Shown here: positions 1 to 5,026 of the stretch, in pieces
How the letters are laid out: the number at the start of each line of letters is the position of its first letter
Position numbering within the stretch: position 1 is the stretch's first letter
Assembly: GCA_905235755.1 (NCBI GenBank)
Contig: CAJONA010000098.1
Span: forward strand, 1 to 5,026
Length of the DNA stretch: 5,026 nt
Direction of reading: 5' to 3'
Source of the DNA: an uncultured Clostridia bacterium
Lineage (GTDB): Bacteria; Bacillota; Clostridia; Oscillospirales; CAG-272
Made by a program: the position numbers and the translations under genes
Notes under the pieces: generated by a model
What the model saw: the letters and a program-made list of their open reading frames with translations, nothing else
What the model was told of the DNA's origin: nothing
The model's database searches: none

Positions 1-187
1 CGTCACGAACCGCATCAACCTGACCGATGCGCGCTGGATCAGGTTTGTGGCGACAGGCGACCGCGAGAGGACGATCATCCGCGGCGCGGCGGCCAAGGAC
101 GAGCGCGACCCCGACAACCATCCCGGCTGTGGGCCGGACGCCGTCAGGTGCGTCAGCACGTCCTACAACACCGCGAAGAACCCACAA
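1..187 (+). other. Unidentified edge segment with a possible partial coding frame
   Basis: This stretch does not continue the U32 gene in any minus frame. On the plus strand, the frame starting at base 2 is open from the edge and runs on into antisense of the U32 gene, stopping at 395-397. Over its first 60 codons, 55 end in G or C (about 92%), against about 70% in the first 40 codons of the U32 gene. Its product (for example WIRFVATGDRERTIIRGAAA, then a segment with DNHPGCGPDA) is well mixed and protein-like, but I do not recognise it. The bias cannot be a shadow of a minus gene here, since none is visible. It could be a piece of a high-GC foreign gene joined to the contig, or non-coding sequence open by chance. 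Any coding part probably ends between bases 187 and 217, and no start or function can be given. Confidence 0.35.
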
Positions 188-565
188 TCAATTGCGTTCG
201 TAGGCTTCACGTTCGCCGACGGCCATACGGACGTCGGGCAGGATGCGGCGACATTCGGCGAAAACGCCGAGGTCGGCGACGATGATCCCGTCAAGTCCGC
301 CGTGTCCGAGTTTTGCCAGCTCGCGCAAAAAGTCGTTCAGCGCCGGAAATTCATCCTCGCGCGGCAGAGTGTTGAGCGTCAGGTATATCTTTTTTGAGCG
401 CGCGTGCGCGTAATCAAGCGCCGCGTCGAGTTCTTCGAGTGTGAAATTGTCCGCCGCGGCGCGCATTCCGAAGCGTTTGCCCGCGAGATATACGGCGTCC
501 GCCCCGTATAAAAACGCGGCGCGCATCTTTTCGGCATTGCCCGCAGGCGCAAGAAGTTCCGTCAT
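188..565 (-). CDS. U32-family peptidase, N-terminal part only (truncated or broken)
   Basis: N-terminal section of a U32 peptidase-like protein, a TIM-barrel family that includes collagenase-type proteases and the RNA/ubiquinone hydroxylation factors RlhA, TrhP and UbiU/V. The opening MTELLAPAGN with GADAVYLAGK at residues 21-30, RAAADNFT at 35-42, KKIYLTLNT at 58-66 and GIIVADLGVFAECRRILPDV at 93-112 is diagnostic. Family members usually exceed 400 residues, with a Cys-rich second half; this frame stops after 125. After Met-Ala-Val at about 114-116, where relatives continue with a Ser-Thr-Gln-Ala segment, the sequence turns unrelated and ends in TGA (188-190). I chose the ATG at 563-565 because GGAAAGG at 571-577 sits 5 bases from it and the family begins this way; the ATG at 566-568 is only 2 bases from that site. 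Peptidase versus RNA-modification role cannot be judged from this part. Confidence 0.85.
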   Translation of the reverse strand: MTELLAPAGNAEKMRAAFLYGADAVYLAGKRFGMRAAADNFTLEELDAALDYAHARSKKIYLTLNTLPREDEFPALNDFLRELAKLGHGGLDGIIVADLGVFAECRRILPDVRMAVGEREAYERN

Positions 566-1590
566 CATGACCTTTCCGAGCCGACGCCGTATTTTTTCAA
601 ATTTGCAGCGTGTTCGCTGTACGTCTTTGAAAAAACAAACGTCTTATCGCTCTTTGAGAAAAAATAATAATAGTCGGTTTTTTTCGGATCCGCCGCCGCT
701 TCGAGCGCGTAATACCCGGGCGAGCATATCGCGCCGGGCGGCAGGCCCTCGTATTTATAGCTGTTGTACGGGCTGTCGACGGAGAGAAAGTCGCCCTCAT
801 ATTCGCCGACAAACCACGCGTATCCGACAGTCGAGTCGCATTCAAGGCGGCGCAAAGTCCGACTGTGCAGTCTGTTGTGCAGCACAGATGAAAGCGCGCC
901 CATTTCGGCGGTGTAGAACGCTTCGCGCTGTATCACCGAGGCGAGCGTGACGCATTCGTCGATACTCATCCCGTTTTTTTGAGCAAGAGCGCGGAGCTTG
1001 TCCGAAAATTTCGTGTCAAAGCCGTGAAGAAGTTTTGACACGACGGCGTGCTCCGAGCTGTCGGAATAAAAGAAATATGTGTCCGGATAGAGATATCCGT
1101 CGTATCTGTACGTTCTGCCGTCCGGCTTTTGCGGTATATAATCGTATCCGTAATCGTCGCAAAGCGCCGCGACAAATCCCTCGCGCGTGCCGATACCGTT
1201 TGACACGAAAACGTCGATTATCTCATCGGTGCGCATTCCGTCTGGAATCGTTATCTTGATCTGTCTGCGTTCCTTTTTGCCGGACGCCGCGATGAATATC
1301 TCGTCATAGCTCATGTCGGCGGAAAAGGTATACTCCCCCGCGTGAAATTCGGTCTTGTTCCGCAAAGCGGCGTAAATATCGAACACGAGCGGCATATTTA
1401 TTATGCCGTTGTCTTTCAGTACGCGTGAAAACTCAATGACTCCGACGTCCTCCCCGAGCGTTATCGCCGTCTCATCTCCGCGCTTTTTAAGCGCAAGAGC
1501 GTCGGCGGCAGCCGATATCGCAAAAAGCGACAGCGCGACGGCGAGAGCCACGATGCCGAGCAAGTAAAAAACGATTTTTCTTTTCTTCAT
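565..1590 (-). CDS. mltG: Endolytic peptidoglycan transglycosylase MltG (YceG-like)
   Basis: Membrane-bound lytic transglycosylase that cuts nascent glycan strands near the membrane and so sets strand length during wall synthesis. The 341-residue protein starts with five residues rich in Lys/Arg, then one hydrophobic segment at about 6-28, giving a single-pass anchor with the rest outside. Residues about 40-105 form the LysM-like N-terminal domain (EFHAGEYTFSADMS at 81-94). The MltG domain runs from about 110, with IPDGMRTDEI, then GYLYPDTYFF at 165-174 and the catalytic motif LASVIQREA at 216-224. Glu223 is the candidate acid of this motif; many relatives have E-K-E where this one has Q-R-E. 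Further conserved blocks are LECDSTVGYA (249-258), SPYNSYKYEGLPPGAICSPG (273-292) and FSKTYSEH (320-327). GGAGG at 1599-1603 is 8 bases before the ATG. Its TGA shares one base with the favoured U32 start, TGATG. Confidence 0.95.
   Translation of the reverse strand: MKKRKIVFYLLGIVALAVALSLFAISAAADALALKKRGDETAITLGEDVGVIEFSRVLKDNGIINMPLVFDIYAALRNKTEFHAGEYTFSADMSYDEIFIAASGKKERRQIKITIPDGMRTDEIIDVFVSNGIGTREGFVAALCDDYGYDYIPQKPDGRTYRYDGYLYPDTYFFYSDSSEHAVVSKLLHGFDTKFSDKLRALAQKNGMSIDECVTLASVIQREAFYTAEMGALSSVLHNRLHSRTLRRLECDSTVGYAWFVGEYEGDFLSVDSPYNSYKYEGLPPGAICSPGYYALEAAADPKKTDYYYFFSKSDKTFVFSKTYSEHAANLKKYGVGSERS
571..577 (-). promoter_or_regulatory. Ribosome binding site deciding the U32 start
   Basis: GGAAAGG lies inside the last codons of mltG. 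Two ATGs follow back to back. The first (566-568) leaves 2 bases of spacing, the second (563-565) leaves 5, so the second is favoured. The mltG TGA and this ATG share one A, an arrangement typical of translational re-initiation. Confidence 0.6.
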
Positions 1591-1598
1591 AAATGTCG

Positions 1599-1603
1599 CC
1601 TCC
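1599..1603 (-). promoter_or_regulatory. Ribosome binding site of mltG
   Basis: GGAGG, 8 bases upstream of the mltG ATG. It lies at the 3' end of the longest intergenic stretch of the window (1591-1657, 67 bases), whose upstream half is AT-rich. It fixes the mltG start, with the Lys-rich anchor directly after it. Confidence 0.75.
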
Positions 1604-1657
1604 GATCAAGCGTATTGTTTACCGGAAGCAACAAAAATATTTAATTTGTATTTTTTC

Positions 1658-2248
1658 TTATGATTTTTTGGGGTATATTCCCTTTTCCGAGATAAGCACG
1701 TCTACCGCAAGGTCAAAGCGGCCGTGCGGAACTGTCCCGACTATGAAATCATAATATTCGACGCCTACCTTCGTACCTTTGAACGACGAAAGATATCTGT
1801 CGTAATAGCCGCCGCCGTAACCGATGCGAAATCCCTTTTTGTCGTAAACGACGGCGGGGATCACGCATATGACGTTCTGTTGCAGCTCGCCCGTGACGGT
1901 GAAGCTCTCAAGCGACGCCTTCGGCTCGCAGATGCCGTATTCACCTACCTCGAAGTCATCCTCGGAGGTGACGTAGTGAAAGACCATCGACCTGTCCTCC
2001 GGGTTCGTCTTCGGAAACGCGACCTTTTTGCCTGCGGCGACTGCCGCCCACGCGACGTTATTTATATTGACCTCGTCGTCCTTCGCATAATACATCAGTA
2101 TAGTGTCGGCGTAGCGGTACGTCGCGCTCGCGAGTATCACGCCGCATATTTTTTCGTCCAGCGCCGCCTTTTCCGCTTCGGACATTTCGCGTCGCTTTGA
2201 AAGATGATATTCCCTTATTTCGCTTTTGTGTTTTCTTATTTCGTACAT
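1658..2248 (-). CDS. 5-formyltetrahydrofolate cyclo-ligase (methenyl-THF synthetase)
   Basis: Cytosolic enzyme that converts 5-formyl-THF to 5,10-methenyl-THF with ATP, recovering folate from an otherwise dead-end form. At 196 residues it has normal family length. The N-terminus is a basic helix (KSEIREYHLSKRREMS, residues 8-23) that usually carries the first ATP contacts. The middle has YYAKDDEVNI at 53-62, matching the family's conserved segment ending in D/N-E-V. The ATP/phosphate-binding signature GFRIGYGGGYYDRYL spans 139-153, and the C-terminal PHGRFDLAVDVLISEKG at 174-190 matches the usual P-x-x-x-D-x-x-V-D end. A strong GGAGG at 2253-2257 lies 4 bases before the ATG and supports the start. 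It begins 18 bases after the DJ-1 gene. Its place near tmk links it loosely to thymidylate synthesis, which consumes 5,10-methylene-THF; that link is inference. Homologues are called ygfA/fau or yqgN. Confidence 0.95.
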   Translation of the reverse strand: MYEIRKHKSEIREYHLSKRREMSEAEKAALDEKICGVILASATYRYADTILMYYAKDDEVNINNVAWAAVAAGKKVAFPKTNPEDRSMVFHYVTSEDDFEVGEYGICEPKASLESFTVTGELQQNVICVIPAVVYDKKGFRIGYGGGYYDRYLSSFKGTKVGVEYYDFIVGTVPHGRFDLAVDVLISEKGIYPKKS

Positions 2249-2252
2249 TTTC

Positions 2253-2257
2253 CCTCC
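2253..2257 (-). promoter_or_regulatory. Ribosome binding site of the formyl-THF cyclo-ligase gene
   Basis: GGAGG (within GGAGGG), 4 bases from the ATG and inside the 18-base gap after the DJ-1 stop. A near-perfect Shine-Dalgarno match with slightly short spacing. Confidence 0.7.
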
Positions 2258-2266
2258 GAAATGGCG

Positions 2267-2815
2267 TCAGATGACAAACCTGACAGCCTTGCCTATCGCG
2301 TCTGCCTTGCCTTTTCCGCAAAGCGCCTCGATGAGTTTCAGCGCAAATTCGTTTGCGGCGCCCGCGCCTGTCGCCGTGATCGTGTTGCCGGAGCGCACCG
2401 CTTTTTCGTTTGAGATCTCCGCACCTTCAAGATACGACTCAAATCCCGGATAGCACGTCGCCTTTTTGCCTTTTAAAAGTCCTTTTGTGCCGAGTATCTT
2501 CGGCGCGGCGCATATCGCCGCGATATATTTGTTTTCATCGGCGGCGCGGCGCAAAAACGCCTGCGCGACGTCCGAGTTTTCTATATTGTCAGTGCCCGGC
2601 ATACCGCCCGGTAAGATGACCATATCGAAATCGGTATCGAGCGGCAGGTCGGCGGCGCACACATCGGTCTTGACCGTTATACTGTGCGAGCCTGTCTGCT
2701 CTCTGCCCGAAATGCCGACGAGCAGCGTTTCGACGCCTGCGCGTCTGAGATAATCGAGCGGCGTCAGCGCCTCGACCTCCTCGGTCCCGTTTGCAAAAAA
2801 TATTATCGCCTTCAT
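2267..2815 (-). CDS. DJ-1/PfpI (ThiJ/YajL-like) family protein
   Basis: Single-domain class I glutamine amidotransferase-like protein of 182 residues, the usual size for DJ-1/YajL. Family members have been reported as glyoxalases, deglycases or redox-sensing chaperones, so the exact activity here is open. Visible hallmarks are the N-terminal strand with ANGTEEVEA at residues 8-16, whose Glu15 aligns with the conserved Glu18 of human DJ-1; the oxyanion-type loop LPGGMPGTDN at 68-77; and the nucleophile elbow AAICAAP at 99-105, with Cys102 as the reactive cysteine. CYPGFE at 121-126 falls where DJ-1 has its active-site histidine, so a PfpI-like protease triad is unlikely. A conserved C-terminal ATGAGAANEFAL (148-159) closes the fold. 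There is no signal peptide, so it is cytosolic. The start lies 6 bases after the tmk stop with its GGAG inside the end of tmk, which suggests coupled translation. Confidence 0.93.
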   Translation of the reverse strand: MKAIIFFANGTEEVEALTPLDYLRRAGVETLLVGISGREQTGSHSITVKTDVCAADLPLDTDFDMVILPGGMPGTDNIENSDVAQAFLRRAADENKYIAAICAAPKILGTKGLLKGKKATCYPGFESYLEGAEISNEKAVRSGNTITATGAGAANEFALKLIEALCGKGKADAIGKAVRFVI

Positions 2816-2821
2816 ATCCGT

Positions 2822-3499
2822 TTACTCCGCAACGTCGAGAAGCATCACGATCTTCTCCATTATTTTTGCCTGAATATCGTCTATCCCGAGCGGCTCTTTT
2901 CCGTCGTAGCACTGTATGCGCTCCCAGCCGAGCTTGTCGGAACAGTAAAGTGCCGCCTTGTAGCACGCGTTTAAGTAATCTGTGTTGTTTTCGTGTATGT
3001 CGCCGTTGCTGCCGTTCTGCTCGTTGCGCTGATGAATGAGTTTTTCCGAGATCTCGGGCTTCATTTCGAGATACAGCACAATGTCGGGCTTCGGCAAGCC
3101 CATTTTGTCGTATTCAAAATCGAATAGCCACGTCAGATATTTGTCCCAGTGATCTCTGTCTATCTTTGAAAGCTGATGTACCGCGTTCGCCGTAGTATAG
3201 CGCGCCGCTATTATAACGGAATCGGGCTCGCTGTAGAAATCCGCCCATTCCGTGCGGAACGAATAATATCTGTCGATGGCGTAAAACACCGAGGCGGCGT
3301 AAGGATTTGTGTCGCTCGGATCGCCTCCGAACTTTCCGTCAAGGTAAAGGTTTACAAATGTCGCGCCCACGCTGTCATATCGTGGGAACGACACAAGGCG
3401 CACATTTTTGCCCTGTGCGACAAGCTCTTTATACAGCAGGTCGCACTGCGTCGATTTGCCCGAACCGTCAAGTCCGTCAATAACTATGATCTTTCCCAT
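2822..3499 (-). CDS. tmk: Thymidylate kinase (dTMP kinase)
   Basis: Cytosolic nucleoside monophosphate kinase that phosphorylates dTMP to dTDP with ATP, the step common to de novo and salvage dTTP supply. The 225-residue product is close to the usual 205-215. The P-loop GLDGSGKS is at residues 9-16, and the FPRYDS segment that contacts nucleotide in this family is at 38-43. The first Asp-Arg motif is at 76-77 (AIDRYYS). The second motif, usually Asp-Arg-Tyr/His, reads AARYTTANAVHQ at 98-109, so its Asp is Ala. The lid region (about 155-172) reads GDIHENN where classical enzymes have an Arg-rich D-R-x-E segment. I recall similar RYTT-type sequences annotated as Tmk in clostridia, so this looks like a lineage variant rather than decay. 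GAGG at 3505-3508, five bases upstream, supports the start. It follows ftsK by 23 bases. A related deoxynucleoside kinase specificity cannot be excluded. Confidence 0.92.
   Translation of the reverse strand: MGKIIVIDGLDGSGKSTQCDLLYKELVAQGKNVRLVSFPRYDSVGATFVNLYLDGKFGGDPSDTNPYAASVFYAIDRYYSFRTEWADFYSEPDSVIIAARYTTANAVHQLSKIDRDHWDKYLTWLFDFEYDKMGLPKPDIVLYLEMKPEISEKLIHQRNEQNGSNGDIHENNTDYLNACYKAALYCSDKLGWERIQCYDGKEPLGIDDIQAKIMEKIVMLLDVAE
2825..2828 (-). promoter_or_regulatory. Ribosome binding site of the DJ-1 gene, embedded in the tmk stop region
   Basis: GGAG is formed by the last Ala and Glu codons of tmk and lies 9 bases before the DJ-1 ATG. With a 6-base gap between the genes, ribosomes ending tmk translation probably help start the next gene. 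Confidence 0.6.
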
Positions 3500-3504
3500 T
3501 GTTT

Positions 3505-3508
3505 CCTC
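3505..3508 (-). promoter_or_regulatory. Ribosome binding site of tmk
   Basis: GAGG, 5 bases before the tmk ATG, within the 23-base gap after the ftsK stop. No promoter or hairpin fits in that gap, which supports co-transcription with ftsK. Confidence 0.6.
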
Positions 3509-3522
3509 GTTTCCGCGCCCGC

Positions 3523-5026
3523 TTATTCGCCGGAACGCATCGTCATTTCAAGATAGTCGTCATACGTTATCAGCACGTCGCGCGGCTTTTGACCGTTCGG
3601 CTCGCTGACGATGCCGCGCGCTTCCATGATGTCTATCAGTTTTGCCGCGCGCCCGTACCCGAGCTGAAGCTTGCGCTGAATAAGCGACGTTGAGATCTTT
3701 TTCTCTTCTATCGCAAGTTTTATCGCGTCGTCGAGCATAGGGTCGTCCTCCGTCTCGTCGTCTCCTTCGGAGCCGGGCGACGGCGATTTGCCCTTCTTGC
3801 CGCAGAGCTCCGCCGCTTTATCTATCTGATCTGCGATGTCTCTGTCATACTGATAAGCGCCCGAATGGCTTTTTATAAAGTCGATGATGTCCTCTATCTC
3901 TTTTTCGTCCACAAACGCGCCCTGCACGCGCATCGGTATGCGCGCACCGACGGGAGCATAAAGCATGTCGCCGCGTCCGCAGAGTTTTTCCGCACCCGCT
4001 CCGTCGAGGATCGTGCGCGAGTCTATCTGCGATTTTACCGTGCACGCTATACGCGACGGTATGTTCGATTTAATAGTACCCGTGATGACGTCGACCGACG
4101 GACGCTGCGTTCCTATGATAAGGTGCATTCCCGCCGCACGCGCTTTTGCGGCGATGCGATTTATCGACGTTTCGACGACATCGCGCGCCGTGAGCATGAG
4201 GTCGGCAAGCTCGTCTATTATTATGACGATCTGCGGCAGCTTCTCCGCGCTCGGATCGTTCGCCGTAGCCTCGTTATACTGAGCGAGATTGCGCTTGCCC
4301 TTTGATTCGAGTATATCATAGCGGCGCTCCATTTCCGTTACGCACCAGTTGAGCGCGCCCGCCGCCTTTTTCGGATCGGACACGACGGGAACGAGCAGGT
4401 GCGGAAGTCCGTCGTACATATTGAACTCGACTTTTTTCGGATCGATAAGTATAAATTTCACTTCGTCCGGCGTCGATTTATACAGCAGGCTTATTATAAG
4501 CGAGTTCATACAAACCGATTTACCGGTGCCCGTCGCGCCCGCGATTAGCAGGTGCGGCATTTTTGCGATGTCAAGATATATCTTCGCGCCCGTGAGGTCG
4601 ATGCCGAGAGACGTCGTGAGCTTGCTTTTCGCATCCTTGAACTGATCGTCGTCGATAAGCTCGCGCAAATAAACGGTCGCCACGCTCTTGTTCGGCACCT
4701 CGATGCCGATCGCGCTCTTGCCGGGGATAACGCCCTCGATGAGTACCGACGAGGCGAGTCCGAGCGATATGTCGTCGGCGCGGTTGACGATGGCGGAGAC
4801 CTTAGTGCCGATCTCCGGCGCTATTTCATATCTCGTCACGGCGGGCCCGCGCGAGATGTTGACTATCTTTGTGTGGATGTTGAAGCTGTCGAGCGTTTCG
4901 ACGAGTTTTTTCGCGTTTGAACGCAGCTCCTGCTCGACGTTTGCGTCATCGTACTGACGGTGTATCTGCAGCAGGTCTATCGGCGGGAATACGTATGACG
5001 GCTTCTTCGGTTTTCCCTCTTTTTTC
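3523..5026 (-). CDS. ftsK: DNA translocase FtsK/SpoIIIE, C-terminal 500 residues (5' end outside window)
   Basis: ATP-driven double-stranded DNA pump that acts as a membrane-anchored hexamer at the septum, clearing chromosome from the closing division site or moving it into the forespore. The frame is open to the right edge, so the start, membrane helices and most of the linker are missing. Numbering from the first complete codon (5023-5025), a Lys/Pro-rich linker leads into YVFPPIDLL near residues 12-20, then the alpha/beta motor. Walker A is GATGTGKS at 163-170 (Thr where many members have Ser), Walker B is IVIIIDE at 266-272, and the conserved TQRPSVDVITG and SRTILD stretches follow. An acidic, Ser-rich linker at about 408-428 precedes the winged-helix gamma domain (about 429-484, with QRKLQLGYGRAAKLID), which reads oriented chromosomal sequences. 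The stop lies 23 bases before tmk. Without the N-terminus, division FtsK and sporulation SpoIIIE cannot be told apart; the family call is secure. Confidence 0.97.
   Translation of the reverse strand, partial: KKEGKPKKPSYVFPPIDLLQIHRQYDDANVEQELRSNAKKLVETLDSFNIHTKIVNISRGPAVTRYEIAPEIGTKVSAIVNRADDISLGLASSVLIEGVIPGKSAIGIEVPNKSVATVYLRELIDDDQFKDAKSKLTTSLGIDLTGAKIYLDIAKMPHLLIAGATGTGKSVCMNSLIISLLYKSTPDEVKFILIDPKKVEFNMYDGLPHLLVPVVSDPKKAAGALNWCVTEMERRYDILESKGKRNLAQYNEATANDPSAEKLPQIVIIIDELADLMLTARDVVETSINRIAAKARAAGMHLIIGTQRPSVDVITGTIKSNIPSRIACTVKSQIDSRTILDGAGAEKLCGRGDMLYAPVGARIPMRVQGAFVDEKEIEDIIDFIKSHSGAYQYDRDIADQIDKAAELCGKKGKSPSPGSEGDDETEDDPMLDDAIKLAIEEKKISTSLIQRKLQLGYGRAAKLIDIMEARGIVSEPNGQKPRDVLITYDDYLEMTMRSGE

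Noticed and set aside
188..565. U32 gene as a complete small protein
   Set aside because: The family is usually over 400 residues, and similarity ends abruptly before the stop, so the reading frame is cut rather than naturally short.
441..950. 169-codon plus-strand open frame opposite mltG and the U32 start
   Set aside because: Very Arg/Ser-rich composition and complete overlap with two well-supported genes.
1591..1657. Possible promoter or terminator in the AT-rich spacer before mltG
   Set aside because: No -35/-10 pair with acceptable spacing was found; the best TTG-type box has no matching -10 about 17 bases on. The only inverted repeat (ACAAA...TTTGT) is short, all-AT in its core and lacks a GC stem with a T-run.
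1724..2200. 158-codon plus-strand open frame opposite the cyclo-ligase gene
   Set aside because: It is antisense to a confidently identified gene, has no recognisable motif and shows the register expected from the minus-strand codon bias.
3865..4305. 146-codon plus-strand open frame opposite ftsK
   Set aside because: It is Arg/Tyr-rich, unlike a natural protein, and fully overlaps the conserved FtsK motor; a shadow frame.
1..5026. CRISPR arrays, tRNA/rRNA genes, insertion sequences, phage or defence genes
   Set aside because: Read on both strands, I saw no spaced direct repeats, cloverleaf-like segments, terminal inverted repeats with a transposase, or motifs of such proteins.

Overview
The window looks like a chromosomal housekeeping segment from a Clostridia-type member of the Bacillota. 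The basis is protein character (FtsK motor, a clostridial-looking Tmk variant, MltG followed by a U32 peptidase), strong GGAGG-type ribosome binding sites, compact co-oriented genes and an intermediate base composition. The genus cannot be named from this sequence. The odd length and the anomalous left edge fit an assembled metagenomic contig, but that is inference.

Six genes lie head to tail on the minus strand, so transcription runs from high to low coordinates. They are: the C-terminal 500 residues of an FtsK/SpoIIIE DNA translocase, cut by the right edge (3523-5026); thymidylate kinase, tmk (2822-3499); a DJ-1/PfpI family protein (2267-2815); 5-formyltetrahydrofolate cyclo-ligase (1658-2248); the endolytic transglycosylase MltG (565-1590); and the first ~115 residues of a U32-family peptidase (188-565). 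Spacers are 23, 6, 18 and 67 bases, and the mltG stop and U32 start share one base. There is no convincing terminator between them, so the set probably forms one operon. The 67-base AT-rich spacer before mltG is the only place an extra promoter could sit.

The genes do not form one pathway. FtsK moves chromosomal DNA at the division septum or during sporulation, and MltG cuts nascent peptidoglycan strands. Tmk makes dTDP, and the cyclo-ligase returns 5-formyl-THF to the folate pool that feeds thymidylate synthesis. The DJ-1 and U32 proteins have less certain jobs. The mltG/U32 proximity resembles the yrrL-yrrO neighbourhood of Bacillus subtilis.

The one real anomaly is the left edge. The U32 reading frame loses family resemblance near base 217 and stops at 188-190, at less than half the family's usual length. 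Bases 1 to about 187 do not continue it in any minus frame. They instead hold an open plus-strand frame with very GC-rich third positions. The likeliest explanations are a chimeric or low-quality contig end, or a genuine insertion or rearrangement that broke the U32 gene. I see no new defence, mobile or RNA system, and no tRNA, rRNA, CRISPR array or insertion sequence.
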